Part shown: piece by piece, positions 9,640 through 17,909 of the stretch | Layout of the letters: each line of letters begins with the position of its first letter | Position numbering within the stretch: the first letter of the stretch is position 1 | Assembly (NCBI RefSeq): GCF_010448835.1 | Contig: NZ_CP048409.1 | Location: forward strand, 1,372,001 to 1,436,000 | Source: Draconibacterium halophilum | GTDB taxonomy: Bacteria > Bacteroidota > Bacteroidia > Bacteroidales > Prolixibacteraceae | DNA: 64,000 bases | Reading direction: 5' to 3' | Position numbers and translations under genes: made by a program | Notes under the pieces: model-generated | What the model was told of the DNA's origin: nothing | Databases searched by the model: none | What the model saw: the letters and a program-made list of their open reading frames with translations, nothing else

Positions 9640-9819
9640 GAGAGAATTGCTTAGAAAAAAAAGTGCTTAAAAGCCTGTCGTTTAGGTGTTGTAACTTTTG
9701 TTCTTTCTGCATGCTGCTTTTTTGGCACAGGCTTTGCAATTACAAAGGCAGATATCGATTTTTATTTTGGCGCCAACAGAGCATCGCAAACAAATTGTTG
9801 AATTTTAAAATTTATTGTC

Positions 9820-10962
9820 ATGAAAACAACGACATTCAGATTGTTTGCCACGATTATTACTCTGGCGGCAATTACACTAATTACAATAGTTCCGGCCCAG
9901 GCTCAGCGCAGGGGAACACAACGAGGAACAGAAAAAAGGGAAGCTCCGAGAAGGAACAGCAGGACAGAGGTGAAAACAAAAAGTGCCTCTAAAACTTATC
10001 GGCAGTCAACACCAAAAAGCTCTGATAGAGCTGTACGATCAACGCCTAAAACAACTACGCGCCGTAACAGTGCCAATGTTCGTTCAGGCAACAGGAAATT
10101 TAACGATTCAAGATCGGTAAATCGCGATGTTCAGCGTAAACGTAGTTCGAATAGCAATTATAAATCGCAACAAAAATCGTCCAGGTCTTCAAGTAACGTT
10201 TACAGAAAAAGCCAACCCCAAAGGGCAAACAAAACCAGAAATGGAAATGTAAACAGACAATCATCGAGAGCGAAGATAAATACAAATAAATCGGGGCCGG
10301 CGGTTTCATCCGGAAGACGAACTTCGGGAAACAGGGTTGAAAAAGCTCGCCGTTATTACAATGTAGATACAAAAGACAAACGGTATAGACCGAATAATAG
10401 TTATCGGGGGAAAAACCAGAAGTGGAGTAGTCGAAACCGCTCAAAAGCAATGAACTACAACCACCGCGACCGGAAGTATTATTCAAATTACAACTACCGT
10501 AATAAAAACCATTGGGATCGTAGTTGGGAGCACTATCGTTGGAACCACAACAGCTGGAGCGATTATTACGGAGGATACCACCCGTACTCATATCGCTATC
10601 ACAAGCATTATTATTACAATAACCATTACGGTCATGTAATTCGTAAGTTTGTTTATCGTCCCACAGTGTTTATGCACAACCATAATCGGTACTATTGCTA
10701 CGATGGTCACTTTTTCCGTCACCAAAGAGGAATAGGTTATGTGTTGGTTAATCTGCCATTTGGGTTCACATTTGAACGATTGCCATATGGTTACGAGCAA
10801 GTTCATATAAATGGTTACTTATATTTCAGAGTTGGAAACTTGTTCTTTGAATCTTCGGCATATGGTTTTAACCTGGTGCATTACCCCGACCGGTATTACG
10901 CATACGACGACAATTATTACAATCAGGGCTACGATAACGATTATTATTATGAGCCTTACTAA
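9820..10962 (+). CDS. secreted basic, Tyr-rich protein (DUF6515-like C-terminus)
   Basis: 380 residues. Residues 1-28 form a classical signal peptide ending ...IVPAQAQ. Residues about 30-200 are low-complexity and strongly basic (Arg, Lys, Ser, Asn, Thr), probably unstructured. Residues about 200-280 are rich in Tyr, His, Arg and Trp (for example YHKHYYYNNHYGHV). The last 110 residues contain short beta-like repeats (YYCYDGHFFRHQRGIGYVLV, LPYGYEQVHINGYLYFRVGN, FFESSAYGFNLV) that resemble DUF6515 envelope proteins. An envelope or matrix role is plausible, but no function is established. It is monocistronic, with a strong terminator at 11000-11036. Confidence 0.8.
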   Translation: MKTTTFRLFATIITLAAITLITIVPAQAQRRGTQRGTEKREAPRRNSRTEVKTKSASKTYRQSTPKSSDRAVRSTPKTTTRRNSANVRSGNRKFNDSRSVNRDVQRKRSSNSNYKSQQKSSRSSSNVYRKSQPQRANKTRNGNVNRQSSRAKINTNKSGPAVSSGRRTSGNRVEKARRYYNVDTKDKRYRPNNSYRGKNQKWSSRNRSKAMNYNHRDRKYYSNYNYRNKNHWDRSWEHYRWNHNSWSDYYGGYHPYSYRYHKHYYYNNHYGHVIRKFVYRPTVFMHNHNRYYCYDGHFFRHQRGIGYVLVNLPFGFTFERLPYGYEQVHINGYLYFRVGNLFFESSAYGFNLVHYPDRYYAYDDNYYNQGYDNDYYYEPY

Positions 10963-10999
10963 GGAGACTAGACCTTGATTTAATACTGTTTTTACAGCA

Positions 11000-11036
11000 C
11001 TGCCCGCCATCTATTATTTGGCGGGCAGTTTTTTTG
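11000..11036 (+). terminator. Rho-independent terminator
   Basis: A perfect 10-bp GC-rich stem (CTGCCCGCCA / TGGCGGGCAG) followed by seven or more T. It lies 38 nt after the secreted basic protein gene. Confidence 0.92.
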
Positions 11037-11137
11037 TTGCCAGGCAAAGAAGGTTTTTGACATTTCTATTTTGAGAATATGTTATTGAATCTGTTTTTTT
11101 GTCAAACATTTTGTCTATTTTTAATCATCCAAATACA

Positions 11138-11803
11138 ATGGTTATGGCTATTAAATTAAAACGAGATCAACTCCCGGCTAAAAAAGCAGAAAACTGGAAA
11201 AATAATTTTAAAGAAGAGTCAGAAAAAACCTTTAACTTGAAGCTGTCTCCAATCATCCTGCAAAAAGAAACCTATAAATCATTGATAGGAGATAATGAAA
11301 ACCGCCTGCGGGTTTACCTGGGGCTGGAAACTGATAAGGATGGTGATAGATATGTACTTTGTGCTTTTGCTGTTTCTGCATTTCTTCTTGGTAGTGGAGA
11401 TGTTTATGCCGATTACGAAACCCCTGTTTTTAAACTCAATAAAGTAAACGAGGACTTCACAAATAATACAGATGCTGTTATAAAAAGCGTTCGATTATAT
11501 CGTCAATGGCGAGCCGGAGAATTAGATGAAACGCATGAAGGAGCAGCTTTTCGGCAATACATTTATCCAAAGGCTTACTTGCTTACCAAATTCGAACTGC
11601 ACGAACTTTTTAATACGCAAAACCGAGATAAGGTGAAAATTGAATTGGGCATTAAAAAGACCATGGATGTGATGGTAAGTGCGGATTCTAATCAGATGCC
11701 AAAATCGGTGGAAGATGGTGGTGGAGACGATGATATTGAAGAGTATAATAGTTCAGGTATTTGTCCTCCATTTTGCGACGAGCGAAGTATTTATAATTCA
11801 TAA
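11138..11803 (+). CDS. unknown soluble protein at the head of a two-component cassette
   Basis: About 221 residues with no recognised domain. I chose ATG 11138 (a second ATG follows at 11144) rather than the TTG at 11099. The sequence is mixed alpha/beta and charged, with no signal peptide or membrane span. It begins with a basic segment (IKLKRDQLPAKKAENWKNNF) and ends in an acidic, Gly-rich tail followed by SSGICPPFCDERSIYNS, which carries two Cys. It lies 22 nt before the membrane protein gene at 11826 and upstream of the kinase-regulator pair on the same strand, so it is probably co-transcribed and may be an accessory or output protein of that system. That role is inferred only from position. 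Confidence 0.7.
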   Translation: MVMAIKLKRDQLPAKKAENWKNNFKEESEKTFNLKLSPIILQKETYKSLIGDNENRLRVYLGLETDKDGDRYVLCAFAVSAFLLGSGDVYADYETPVFKLNKVNEDFTNNTDAVIKSVRLYRQWRAGELDETHEGAAFRQYIYPKAYLLTKFELHELFNTQNRDKVKIELGIKKTMDVMVSADSNQMPKSVEDGGGDDDIEEYNSSGICPPFCDERSIYNS

Positions 11804-11825
11804 CAGTGAAGTTTTGAAATACATA

Positions 11826-12458
11826 ATGATTAATTGGGTATCTATTTTGATACCTTTTTTTATTGGCATTTATCGCTTTAGTCATTTCAACAAGGCTTTA
11901 CGGTTGGTTTTCTATTTTGTAGTATTTGGTACAATTACAGAAATTGTTACTCGTATATTCATTTATTTGGGAGTTACCAACACAATGCCTGTAATACTCT
12001 TGTATTTAATGGTTGTGTTTTTTATACTTGGGCTTTTCTATTCGCTCATATTAGAAGATATTCTTCGTAAACGCTTGGTGATTATTTTGATTATTCTTTT
12101 CGAACTTTATTGCTTGGTCAATACCATATTCTTACAATCAATTTATGAGTATCCTGCATTGCCACAGTCCATTAGTAAAATTATTCTTGTTGGCTTTTCT
12201 ATTTTGTTTTTTTATAAGGTGATGACCGAAGCCCGTATCCCAAATTTATGGAAAGAACCATTGATTTATATAAATCTTGCTATTTTAATTTATTATGCAG
12301 GCAACCTGTTTTACTCTTTGCTGTTCAACTTAATTCTTGATTATTCAAGGGAATTTTCAAAGATAACGGTGTACTATTCTGATTTGCTGATGACATTGTT
12401 TTATGTTTTAATTGCCATTGGTTTTTGGAAAGCCGATCGCAAGCTGGATCCTATTTAA
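11826..12458 (+). CDS. multi-span membrane protein, possible sensor partner of the adjacent kinase
   Basis: 210 residues. An upstream in-frame start at 11679 would overlap the preceding gene by 125 nt and add a segment without coding character, so ATG 11826 (MINWVSILIPFFIGIY) is preferred. About six or seven hydrophobic helices span nearly the whole protein, with short loops and a charged C-terminus (FWKADRKLDPI). It has no enzymatic motif. It lies between an unknown soluble protein and a histidine kinase that has only one membrane helix and no sensory domain, so I infer that it supplies the membrane sensing module. The family is not one I can name. Confidence 0.7.
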   Translation: MINWVSILIPFFIGIYRFSHFNKALRLVFYFVVFGTITEIVTRIFIYLGVTNTMPVILLYLMVVFFILGLFYSLILEDILRKRLVIILIILFELYCLVNTIFLQSIYEYPALPQSISKIILVGFSILFFYKVMTEARIPNLWKEPLIYINLAILIYYAGNLFYSLLFNLILDYSREFSKITVYYSDLLMTLFYVLIAIGFWKADRKLDPI

Positions 12459-12562
12459 TGGAGAGTATATGTTGTTGCCATAACCGCAAGTCCGAATATT
12501 GACTAAATTTTACAGAAAGTTCAATTTTGTTAACTAATTTAGCATTTGTTAAAATATGAATC

Positions 12563-13354
12563 GTGGAAGGAACCGGGAATTCAGAGTTATTATTCGTGTA
12601 CTTAATTGGTACAATTGGAATGCTTTTATTAGCAGGCGGTATCTTTTTCTTTTTTATTGCATACCAGAAGCGCTTGCTAAATAAACAGCTCGAGTTAAAT
12701 CGGGTAGTTCGCAATCAGCAAGAAGAAATTATTAAAAATACCATTCAGGCTCAGGAAAATGAGCGTAAACGTATTGCCCGCGATTTGCACGATGAGGTTG
12801 GGGCCATGCTTTCGGTGGTAAAATTAACTGTGGGAAGAATTGAAAAAAAAGCAGAAGCAGAGAGGACAAAAGAATTGGCGAACGAAACCAAAGCCTACCT
12901 CGACGATGTAATACTTCAGGTACGTCGCATTTCTCGTTCATTATTACCTCCTTCACTTGAAAAACTGGGATTGTACTTTGCATTAGAAGAGTTGGCAAAC
13001 TGGGTAAATAAATCAGACCAATTAGTTATTGAATGCTGGAAAAGCGGAGAGCAATTTCGTTTTGAAAGTAAGCAGGAATTGGCTGTTTTTCGTATTGTTC
13101 AGGAATTGGTTAATAATGCCATTAAACACGCAGAAGCAGGTCGAATTGCAATTAATATTCGTTTTTCACAACAAAATGTAGCTCTTGTAGTTGAAGATGA
13201 TGGTAAAGGGTTTTTTATGGAAGAGAAAATGCAAACGGGATTAGGATTAAGAAATCTGGAAAGTCGCTCTGAAATGGCACACGCAAAATTTAAAATGAAA
13301 TCATTTCCGGGAAAAGGAACCCGGGCAATTATAGCTCTGCAAGTTGATGAATGA
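12563..13354 (+). CDS. sensor histidine kinase, HisKA_3 (NarX/LytS-like) type
   Basis: 263 residues. The start is the GTG at 12563. An in-frame TGA lies two codons upstream, and the nearby ATG at 12556 is out of frame. One N-terminal transmembrane helix (about residues 10-32) is followed by a short coiled segment. Next comes the dimerisation/phospho-acceptor box ENERKRIARDLHDEVGAML, with the phospho-His in DLHDE, and then a HATPase_c domain: N-box ELVNNAIKHAEAG, G1 EDDGKGF and G2 GLGLRNLESR. There is no periplasmic sensor. Its stop overlaps the regulator's ATG by 8 nt, showing translational coupling. Confidence 0.92.
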   Translation: MEGTGNSELLFVYLIGTIGMLLLAGGIFFFFIAYQKRLLNKQLELNRVVRNQQEEIIKNTIQAQENERKRIARDLHDEVGAMLSVVKLTVGRIEKKAEAERTKELANETKAYLDDVILQVRRISRSLLPPSLEKLGLYFALEELANWVNKSDQLVIECWKSGEQFRFESKQELAVFRIVQELVNNAIKHAEAGRIAINIRFSQQNVALVVEDDGKGFFMEEKMQTGLGLRNLESRSEMAHAKFKMKSFPGKGTRAIIALQVDE

Positions 13355-14006
13355 TACAAAAGTTGATATCGTAGTTACGGATGACCATAAGCTTTTCAGA
13401 AAAGGTATGGTCGCCTTGTTAGACGATTTTGAAATTGTCGGGAATATCTATGAGGCCGGAAACGGAAACGAGTTGTTGGAGTTGCTTGAGAAACTGGAAA
13501 AAGAACCCGAGTTGGTACTACTCGATATTAATATGCCCGAAATGGATGGTGTTGAAGTAACCGGACATTTGCGGAAAAATTATCCTGATATACGAATTTT
13601 AATACTCAGTATGGAGGACACCCCACAACTGGTTGCTCATCTTGTTGGCGAAGGAGTAAATGGTTATTTATTAAAAAATGCAGAGCCCGATGAGTTAGAA
13701 CTGGCGATAAAAAAAGTAATGAAAAACGATTTCTTCTTTTCGGGCAGTCTGTCGGGAGCCGTTTTGCAGGGATTTAAAAAAGATGTACCAACAGATTCCG
13801 GGTTAAAACTAAAACTCACAAAAAGAGAAAATCAGGTTTTAAAGTTGATTTGTGAAGAGTTAACGGCTACGGAGATTGGTGAAAACCTTAGTCTTAGTGC
13901 ACGCACTATTGAAGGCCATAAATATAATCTACTTGAAAAAACCAATACCAAAAATATTGCAGGACTAGTCATCTTTGCCATAAAAAACAATCTTTATAAA
14001 ATATAA
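13347..14006 (+). CDS. NarL/FixJ-family response regulator
   Basis: 219 residues from ATG 13347. The receiver domain has the acidic pair (TDDH), the phospho-acceptor Asp at about residue 60 (LVLLDINMPEMDG) and the conserved Lys in GYLLKNAEP. The C-terminal LuxR-type helix-turn-helix (LTKRENQVLKLICEELTATE, then LSARTIEGHK) binds DNA. It is the cognate partner of the kinase immediately upstream, whose stop codon it overlaps. Its targets cannot be read from the window. A strong terminator directly follows. Confidence 0.93.
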   Translation: MNDTKVDIVVTDDHKLFRKGMVALLDDFEIVGNIYEAGNGNELLELLEKLEKEPELVLLDINMPEMDGVEVTGHLRKNYPDIRILILSMEDTPQLVAHLVGEGVNGYLLKNAEPDELELAIKKVMKNDFFFSGSLSGAVLQGFKKDVPTDSGLKLKLTKRENQVLKLICEELTATEIGENLSLSARTIEGHKYNLLEKTNTKNIAGLVIFAIKNNLYKI

Positions 14007-14033
14007 CAAGGAGCACAATTTGTGCTCCTTGTT
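14005..14033 (+). terminator. terminator hairpin at the stop codon of the response regulator
   Basis: A perfect 14-bp inverted repeat (AACAAGGAGCACAA / TTGTGCTCCTTGTT) begins within the TAA stop codon. The T tract is short, so termination strength is uncertain. Confidence 0.7.
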
Positions 14034-14271
14034 GGATCCCATCTTCTTACTTTTTATCACCGTGACTCAGGGAAAAGAGACAGTGTTTATTGTAGAACTG
14101 TGTTGAAAGTTAGAGGATAAAAAATAATAGAAAAGAAAAGAGAAAACGGATAAAAGCGTTAGGAATGTGAATGTGTCTAACGAATGTGAATTTATTTTAC
14201 GCTTTATTTCCATTGATGGTATCCTTTAGTTGTTATGACAAAGTTCGGAAAGAAAAATCAAAAAAAATAGC

Positions 14272-14314
14272 GTAGAATTACTCGATTTTAACCAGGTAAT
14301 TCTACTTGGTTTTT
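14272..14314. terminator. orphan bidirectional terminator-like hairpin
   Basis: A 10-bp perfect stem (GTAGAATTAC / GTAATTCTAC) with a T-rich tail on the plus side and a run of A before it (a U tract on the minus strand). It lies in the gap between the two-component cassette and ppdK. No gene directly upstream on either strand explains it, because ppdK has its own hairpin at 14330. The rest of the gap (14034-14271) holds two copies of GAATGTGAAT near 14163-14190 and nothing else recognised. Confidence 0.45.
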
Positions 14315-14327
14315 CTTTTAGATCAAA

Positions 14328-14357
14328 AAAAAGAGCCACTCCGAAGAGCAGCTCTTT
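14328..14357 (-). terminator. ppdK terminator
   Basis: A 7-bp stem (AAAGAGC / GCTCTTT). On the minus strand it is followed by a run of eight T. It lies 20 nt beyond the ppdK stop codon. Confidence 0.8.
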
Positions 14358-14376
14358 ATAATCTTATCAATAATTT

Positions 14377-17079
14377 TTATTTCAAGTTAGCCTGAGCAGC
14401 AGCTACACGTGCAATCGGTACACGATATGGAGAACAACTTACGTAGTCCATTCCAACGCTGTCGCAGAACATTACTGATGAAGGTTCGCCACCATGCTCA
14501 CCACAAATACCAACTTTAAGATCTGGTTTTGTGCTTCGGCCTTTCTCAACACCAATTTTAACCACTTGTCCAACACCTTCCTGGTCGAGTACCTGGAAAG
14601 GATCGTTTTTCAAAATGCCTTTTTCGATGTAGATTGGTAAGAATTTACCGGCATCGTCGCGCGAATAACCAAAAGTCATTTGCGTAAGGTCGTTTGTTCC
14701 GAATGAGAAGAATTCAGCATGTTCGGCAACCAAATCAGCGGTCATTGCAGCACGAGGAATTTCAATCATCGTTCCCACCATATAATCGCATTTAGCACCT
14801 TTTTCTTCGAATACCTTCTTAGCAGTAGCATGTATAATGTCAGCCTGTAGTTTAAATTCTTTAACAGTACCAATTAGCGGAACCATAATCTCAGGGCGGG
14901 CATCAACACCTTTTTGCGTCAGATTAACAGCAGCTTCAATAATGGCGCGTGCCTGCATCTCTGTAATCTCAGGATAAGTATTTCCCAAACGACATCCACG
15001 GTGACCTAGCATTGGATTGAATTCGTGAAGATCATCAACAAGTGCTTTTACATCTTCAACGCTAATGCCCATTTCTTTGGCCATATCTTTTTGGTTGGCT
15101 TCTTCATGAGGAACAAACTCGTGTAATGGTGGATCAAGTAAACGAATAGTTACTCCGTATCCGGCCATTGCTTCCAAAATCCCTTCAAAATCTTCACGTT
15201 GGTAAGGCAATAGTTTATCCAAAGCTTTACGACGATCAACTTCTGTTTTTGCCAATATCATTTCGCGCATTGCCTTAATTCTTTCTCCTTCAAAGAACAT
15301 GTGTTCTGTCCGGCAAAGACCAATTCCTTGTGCACCAAAGTCGCGGGCAACTTGTGCATCGGCAGGAGAGTCTGCATTGGTGCGAACGGACATGCGTGTA
15401 AATTTTTGAGCAAGATCCATTATTTTTGCAAAGTTTCCGCTCATTTCAGGATCCATAGTTGAAACTTTTCCTTCATAAACTTCACCGGTACTTCCGTTTA
15501 ACGAAATCCAATCACCTTCGTGGTATTCTTTTCCATCAATGGTCATTACACGGGTTTTGTAGTTTATTTTTACAGCTCCTGCACCCGATACACAGCATTT
15601 ACCCATTCCGCGGGCAACAACAGCTGCATGAGAGGTCATTCCTCCACGAGCCGTTAATATCCCTTTGGCAATGTTCATTCCTTCCAAATCTTCAGGCGAA
15701 GTCTCGGTACGAACTAATACCGATTCCGGATAACTTGCAGCTTCGTCGGCGAAGAATACAATCTGTCCTGTTGCCGCACCCGGAGATGCTGGTAATCCTT
15801 TTGCCAAAACAGTTGCCGATTTCATGGCAGCAGTATCAAATACCGGGTGAAGCAATTCATCCAGTTTAGCCGCTTCAATTCTTTTTAAAGCCGTTTTTTC
15901 GTCAATACGGCCTTCTTCCAACATGTCAACAGCCATTTTTACCATTGCCGCCCCGGTACGTTTGCCGTTACGGGTTTGTAACAACCACAATTTCCCTTCC
16001 TGAATAGTAAATTCAAGATCTTGCATATCACTGTAGTGGTCTTCCAGCTTTTGCTGTGTATCATTTAGTTGACGGTACATTTCGGGCATTGCTTCTTCCA
16101 GTGACGGATATTTTGAAGCTCTTTCTTCTTCGCTAATGCCTTGAAGTTTTGCCCATCTTTTAGAGCCTTCAAGTGTAATTTCCTGTGGAGTACGAATTCC
16201 GGCAACAACATCTTCGCCCTGTGCATCAATTAAATATTCACCGTTAAAAATGTCTTCACCTGTTCCGGCGTCGCGTGTAAATGCAACTCCAGTACCTGAG
16301 TTGGATCCCATGTTTCCGAAGACCATTGCCTGACAGTTCACCGCGGTTCCCCATTCGTCAGGAATTTGTTCCATTCTGCGGTAATAAATTGCACGGTCGT
16401 TATTCCAGCTTCCAAAAACTGCAGCAACTGCACCCCAAAGCTGCTCCCACGGATCAGTTGGGAAATCTTTTCCAGTAACTTTTTTAACTGCTGCTTTAAA
16501 ACGTGCAACCAATTCTTTTAAATCGTCAGTCGAGAATTCAGTATCCAACTGAATGCCTTTTTCCTCTTTTAGTTCTTCAATAATTTCTTCAAAAGGATCG
16601 ATTTCTTCTTTGCTGGCTGGCTTCATGTCCATAACAACATCGCCATACATTTGTACAAATCTACGGTATGAATCCCAGGCAAAACGAGAGTTGCCTGATT
16701 TTTTAGTGATACCCTCAACGGCATCATCATTCATTCCCAAATTTAAAACGGTATCCATCATTCCCGGCATAGAAGCCCTGGCACCTGAGCGTACCGACAT
16801 TAAACATGGATTTTCTTTGCTTCCAAATTCTGTTTCGGTAAGTTGCTCAACCAACGCAACTGCCGCTTCAACTTCTGGCTTTATGAGGTCGAATGTAGCT
16901 TGCTGACCTTGTTCGTTGTACATGGTACAAACTTCTGTTGTAATCGTAAATCCGGGAGGTACAGGAACACCAATAAGGTTCATTTCTGCAAGGTTTGCAC
17001 CTTTTCCTCCAAGAAGGTTTTTCATGTTTGCTTTACCTTCAGCCTGTCCGGCTCCGAAAGTATATACATGTTTTGTCAT
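14377..17079 (-). CDS. ppdK: pyruvate, phosphate dikinase
   Basis: 900 residues, full length for the dikinase. It interconverts pyruvate + ATP + Pi and PEP + AMP + PPi. The N-terminal ATP-grasp part begins with KNLLGGKGANLAEM. The swivelling phospho-His domain carries GGMTSHAAVVARGMGKCC near residue 480. The TIM-barrel PEP-binding domain shows CRTEHMFFEG, SFGTNDLTQMTFGYSRDDAG and the C-terminal catalytic-Cys segment ICGEHGGEPSSVMFCD. With the PPi-driven membrane pump and the PEP-synthase-like protein elsewhere in this window, it suggests that PPi-linked energy metabolism matters in this organism; that link is inference. It is monocistronic with its own terminator. Confidence 0.98.
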   Translation of the reverse strand: MTKHVYTFGAGQAEGKANMKNLLGGKGANLAEMNLIGVPVPPGFTITTEVCTMYNEQGQQATFDLIKPEVEAAVALVEQLTETEFGSKENPCLMSVRSGARASMPGMMDTVLNLGMNDDAVEGITKKSGNSRFAWDSYRRFVQMYGDVVMDMKPASKEEIDPFEEIIEELKEEKGIQLDTEFSTDDLKELVARFKAAVKKVTGKDFPTDPWEQLWGAVAAVFGSWNNDRAIYYRRMEQIPDEWGTAVNCQAMVFGNMGSNSGTGVAFTRDAGTGEDIFNGEYLIDAQGEDVVAGIRTPQEITLEGSKRWAKLQGISEEERASKYPSLEEAMPEMYRQLNDTQQKLEDHYSDMQDLEFTIQEGKLWLLQTRNGKRTGAAMVKMAVDMLEEGRIDEKTALKRIEAAKLDELLHPVFDTAAMKSATVLAKGLPASPGAATGQIVFFADEAASYPESVLVRTETSPEDLEGMNIAKGILTARGGMTSHAAVVARGMGKCCVSGAGAVKINYKTRVMTIDGKEYHEGDWISLNGSTGEVYEGKVSTMDPEMSGNFAKIMDLAQKFTRMSVRTNADSPADAQVARDFGAQGIGLCRTEHMFFEGERIKAMREMILAKTEVDRRKALDKLLPYQREDFEGILEAMAGYGVTIRLLDPPLHEFVPHEEANQKDMAKEMGISVEDVKALVDDLHEFNPMLGHRGCRLGNTYPEITEMQARAIIEAAVNLTQKGVDARPEIMVPLIGTVKEFKLQADIIHATAKKVFEEKGAKCDYMVGTMIEIPRAAMTADLVAEHAEFFSFGTNDLTQMTFGYSRDDAGKFLPIYIEKGILKNDPFQVLDQEGVGQVVKIGVEKGRSTKPDLKVGICGEHGGEPSSVMFCDSVGMDYVSCSPYRVPIARVAAAQANLK

Positions 17080-17393
17080 AAAATTGTAATTTTAGTTATA
17101 ATATTAGAATTAAAATCATTATTGAAATGGATCGCTAAAGTAACGTTATTTTTCCAATTTAGAAAGTTTTTAAACTGCTTTAAAGCCTGTTTTTGAGGCA
17201 TGTATCATAATGTATTTAGGTAGAGACCTATTTGTATATGTCTCTTGTGCTTTAGTAGCATTTTGTTTAAATAGGGTCTGTTTCTATTGCTAATGTTTAT
17301 TTGGTTTGTTATCACCTTCGTTCTTCCGAATTTATAAAAATGCTGGCTTGAAACATAACAAGCAGCAGGTTTAGTTCCTGAGCAACAACTGTT
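17080..17393. other. intergenic region upstream of ppdK and of the tandem small RNA genes
   Basis: AT-rich and without coding character. It contains the ppdK promoter region on the minus strand, but no exact TAnnTTTG box was found there. A 119-codon open frame on the minus strand (17205-17564) runs through the first small-RNA copy and is treated as spurious. Confidence 0.45.
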
Positions 17394-17546
17394 AACATTC
17401 TTTAACTTCCGTTGATACGAGTTAACTAAAATCTGCCTTATTTTTGTAATATAGAATTTGAATAGTTTAAGTGTTTTTTCATAGAGAATAGATTTGGTTA
17501 GGTTAGGAAACAGAGATGATATTAAACATCTCTGTTTTTTTATGTC
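17394..17546 (+). ncRNA. putative small RNA gene, copy 1 of a tandem pair
   Basis: A unit of about 153 bp that is repeated with high identity 225 bp downstream. It contains a conserved upstream block (TTAACTTCCGTTGATACG), a perfect Bacteroidota -7 box TATTTTTG at 17439-17446, an expected start near 17453, and a Rho-independent terminator at 17508-17541 (11-bp stem AAACAGAGATG / CATCTCTGTTT plus seven T). The predicted transcript is about 90 nt. No ORF with a plausible start is conserved between the copies. The segment between promoter and terminator (GAATTTGAATAGTTTAAGTG and onward) is almost identical in both. I do not recognise an Rfam family. Confidence 0.65.
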
Positions 17547-17618
17547 CTGTTTTATCAGGATCATACATTCGTCTTTCCTGTAATGATAATGCTGATAAAT
17601 ACACCATCCGGAAGTTAT

Positions 17619-17770
17619 AACATTCTTTAACTTCCGTTGATACGCATTAACAAAAATCTGCCGTATTTTTGTAGCATAGAATTTGAATAGTTTAAGTGTT
17701 TTTTCATAGAAATAGATTTGGTTAGGTTAGAAAACAGAGGTGGTGGTTCATCTCTGTTTTTTTATGTCTG
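17619..17770 (+). ncRNA. putative small RNA gene, copy 2 of a tandem pair
   Basis: The same architecture as copy 1: upstream block, -7 box TATTTTTG at 17664-17671, predicted start near 17678 and a terminator at 17732-17766. The terminator stem differs from copy 1 at one position that turns an A-U pair into a G-U wobble, and the loop differs in length and sequence (6 nt versus 8 nt). The stem is therefore kept while the loop drifts, as expected if RNA structure is selected. It ends 140 nt before clpB. Confidence 0.65.
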
Positions 17771-17909
17771 CAACTGCCATTTTTTCATACAAAATTCTAC
17801 TTTCCTGAAATTGTTTCTATATTTTTCTGAGTTGTCGTGACATTCTGTCTGTCAAAGGGTTGTGGTCTGCAAGTTGGTGTAGCCGAGATGCATTTAAAAA
17901 CATAAAGCC

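Noticed and set aside
11679..11825. Upstream extension of the membrane protein gene
   Set aside because: It overlaps the end of the preceding gene in another frame and lacks coding character. ATG 11826 starts directly before the first membrane helix.
17205..17564. 119-codon open frame on the minus strand
   Set aside because: It runs antisense through the first tandem small-RNA unit, has no recognisable domain, and the frame is not kept in the second copy.
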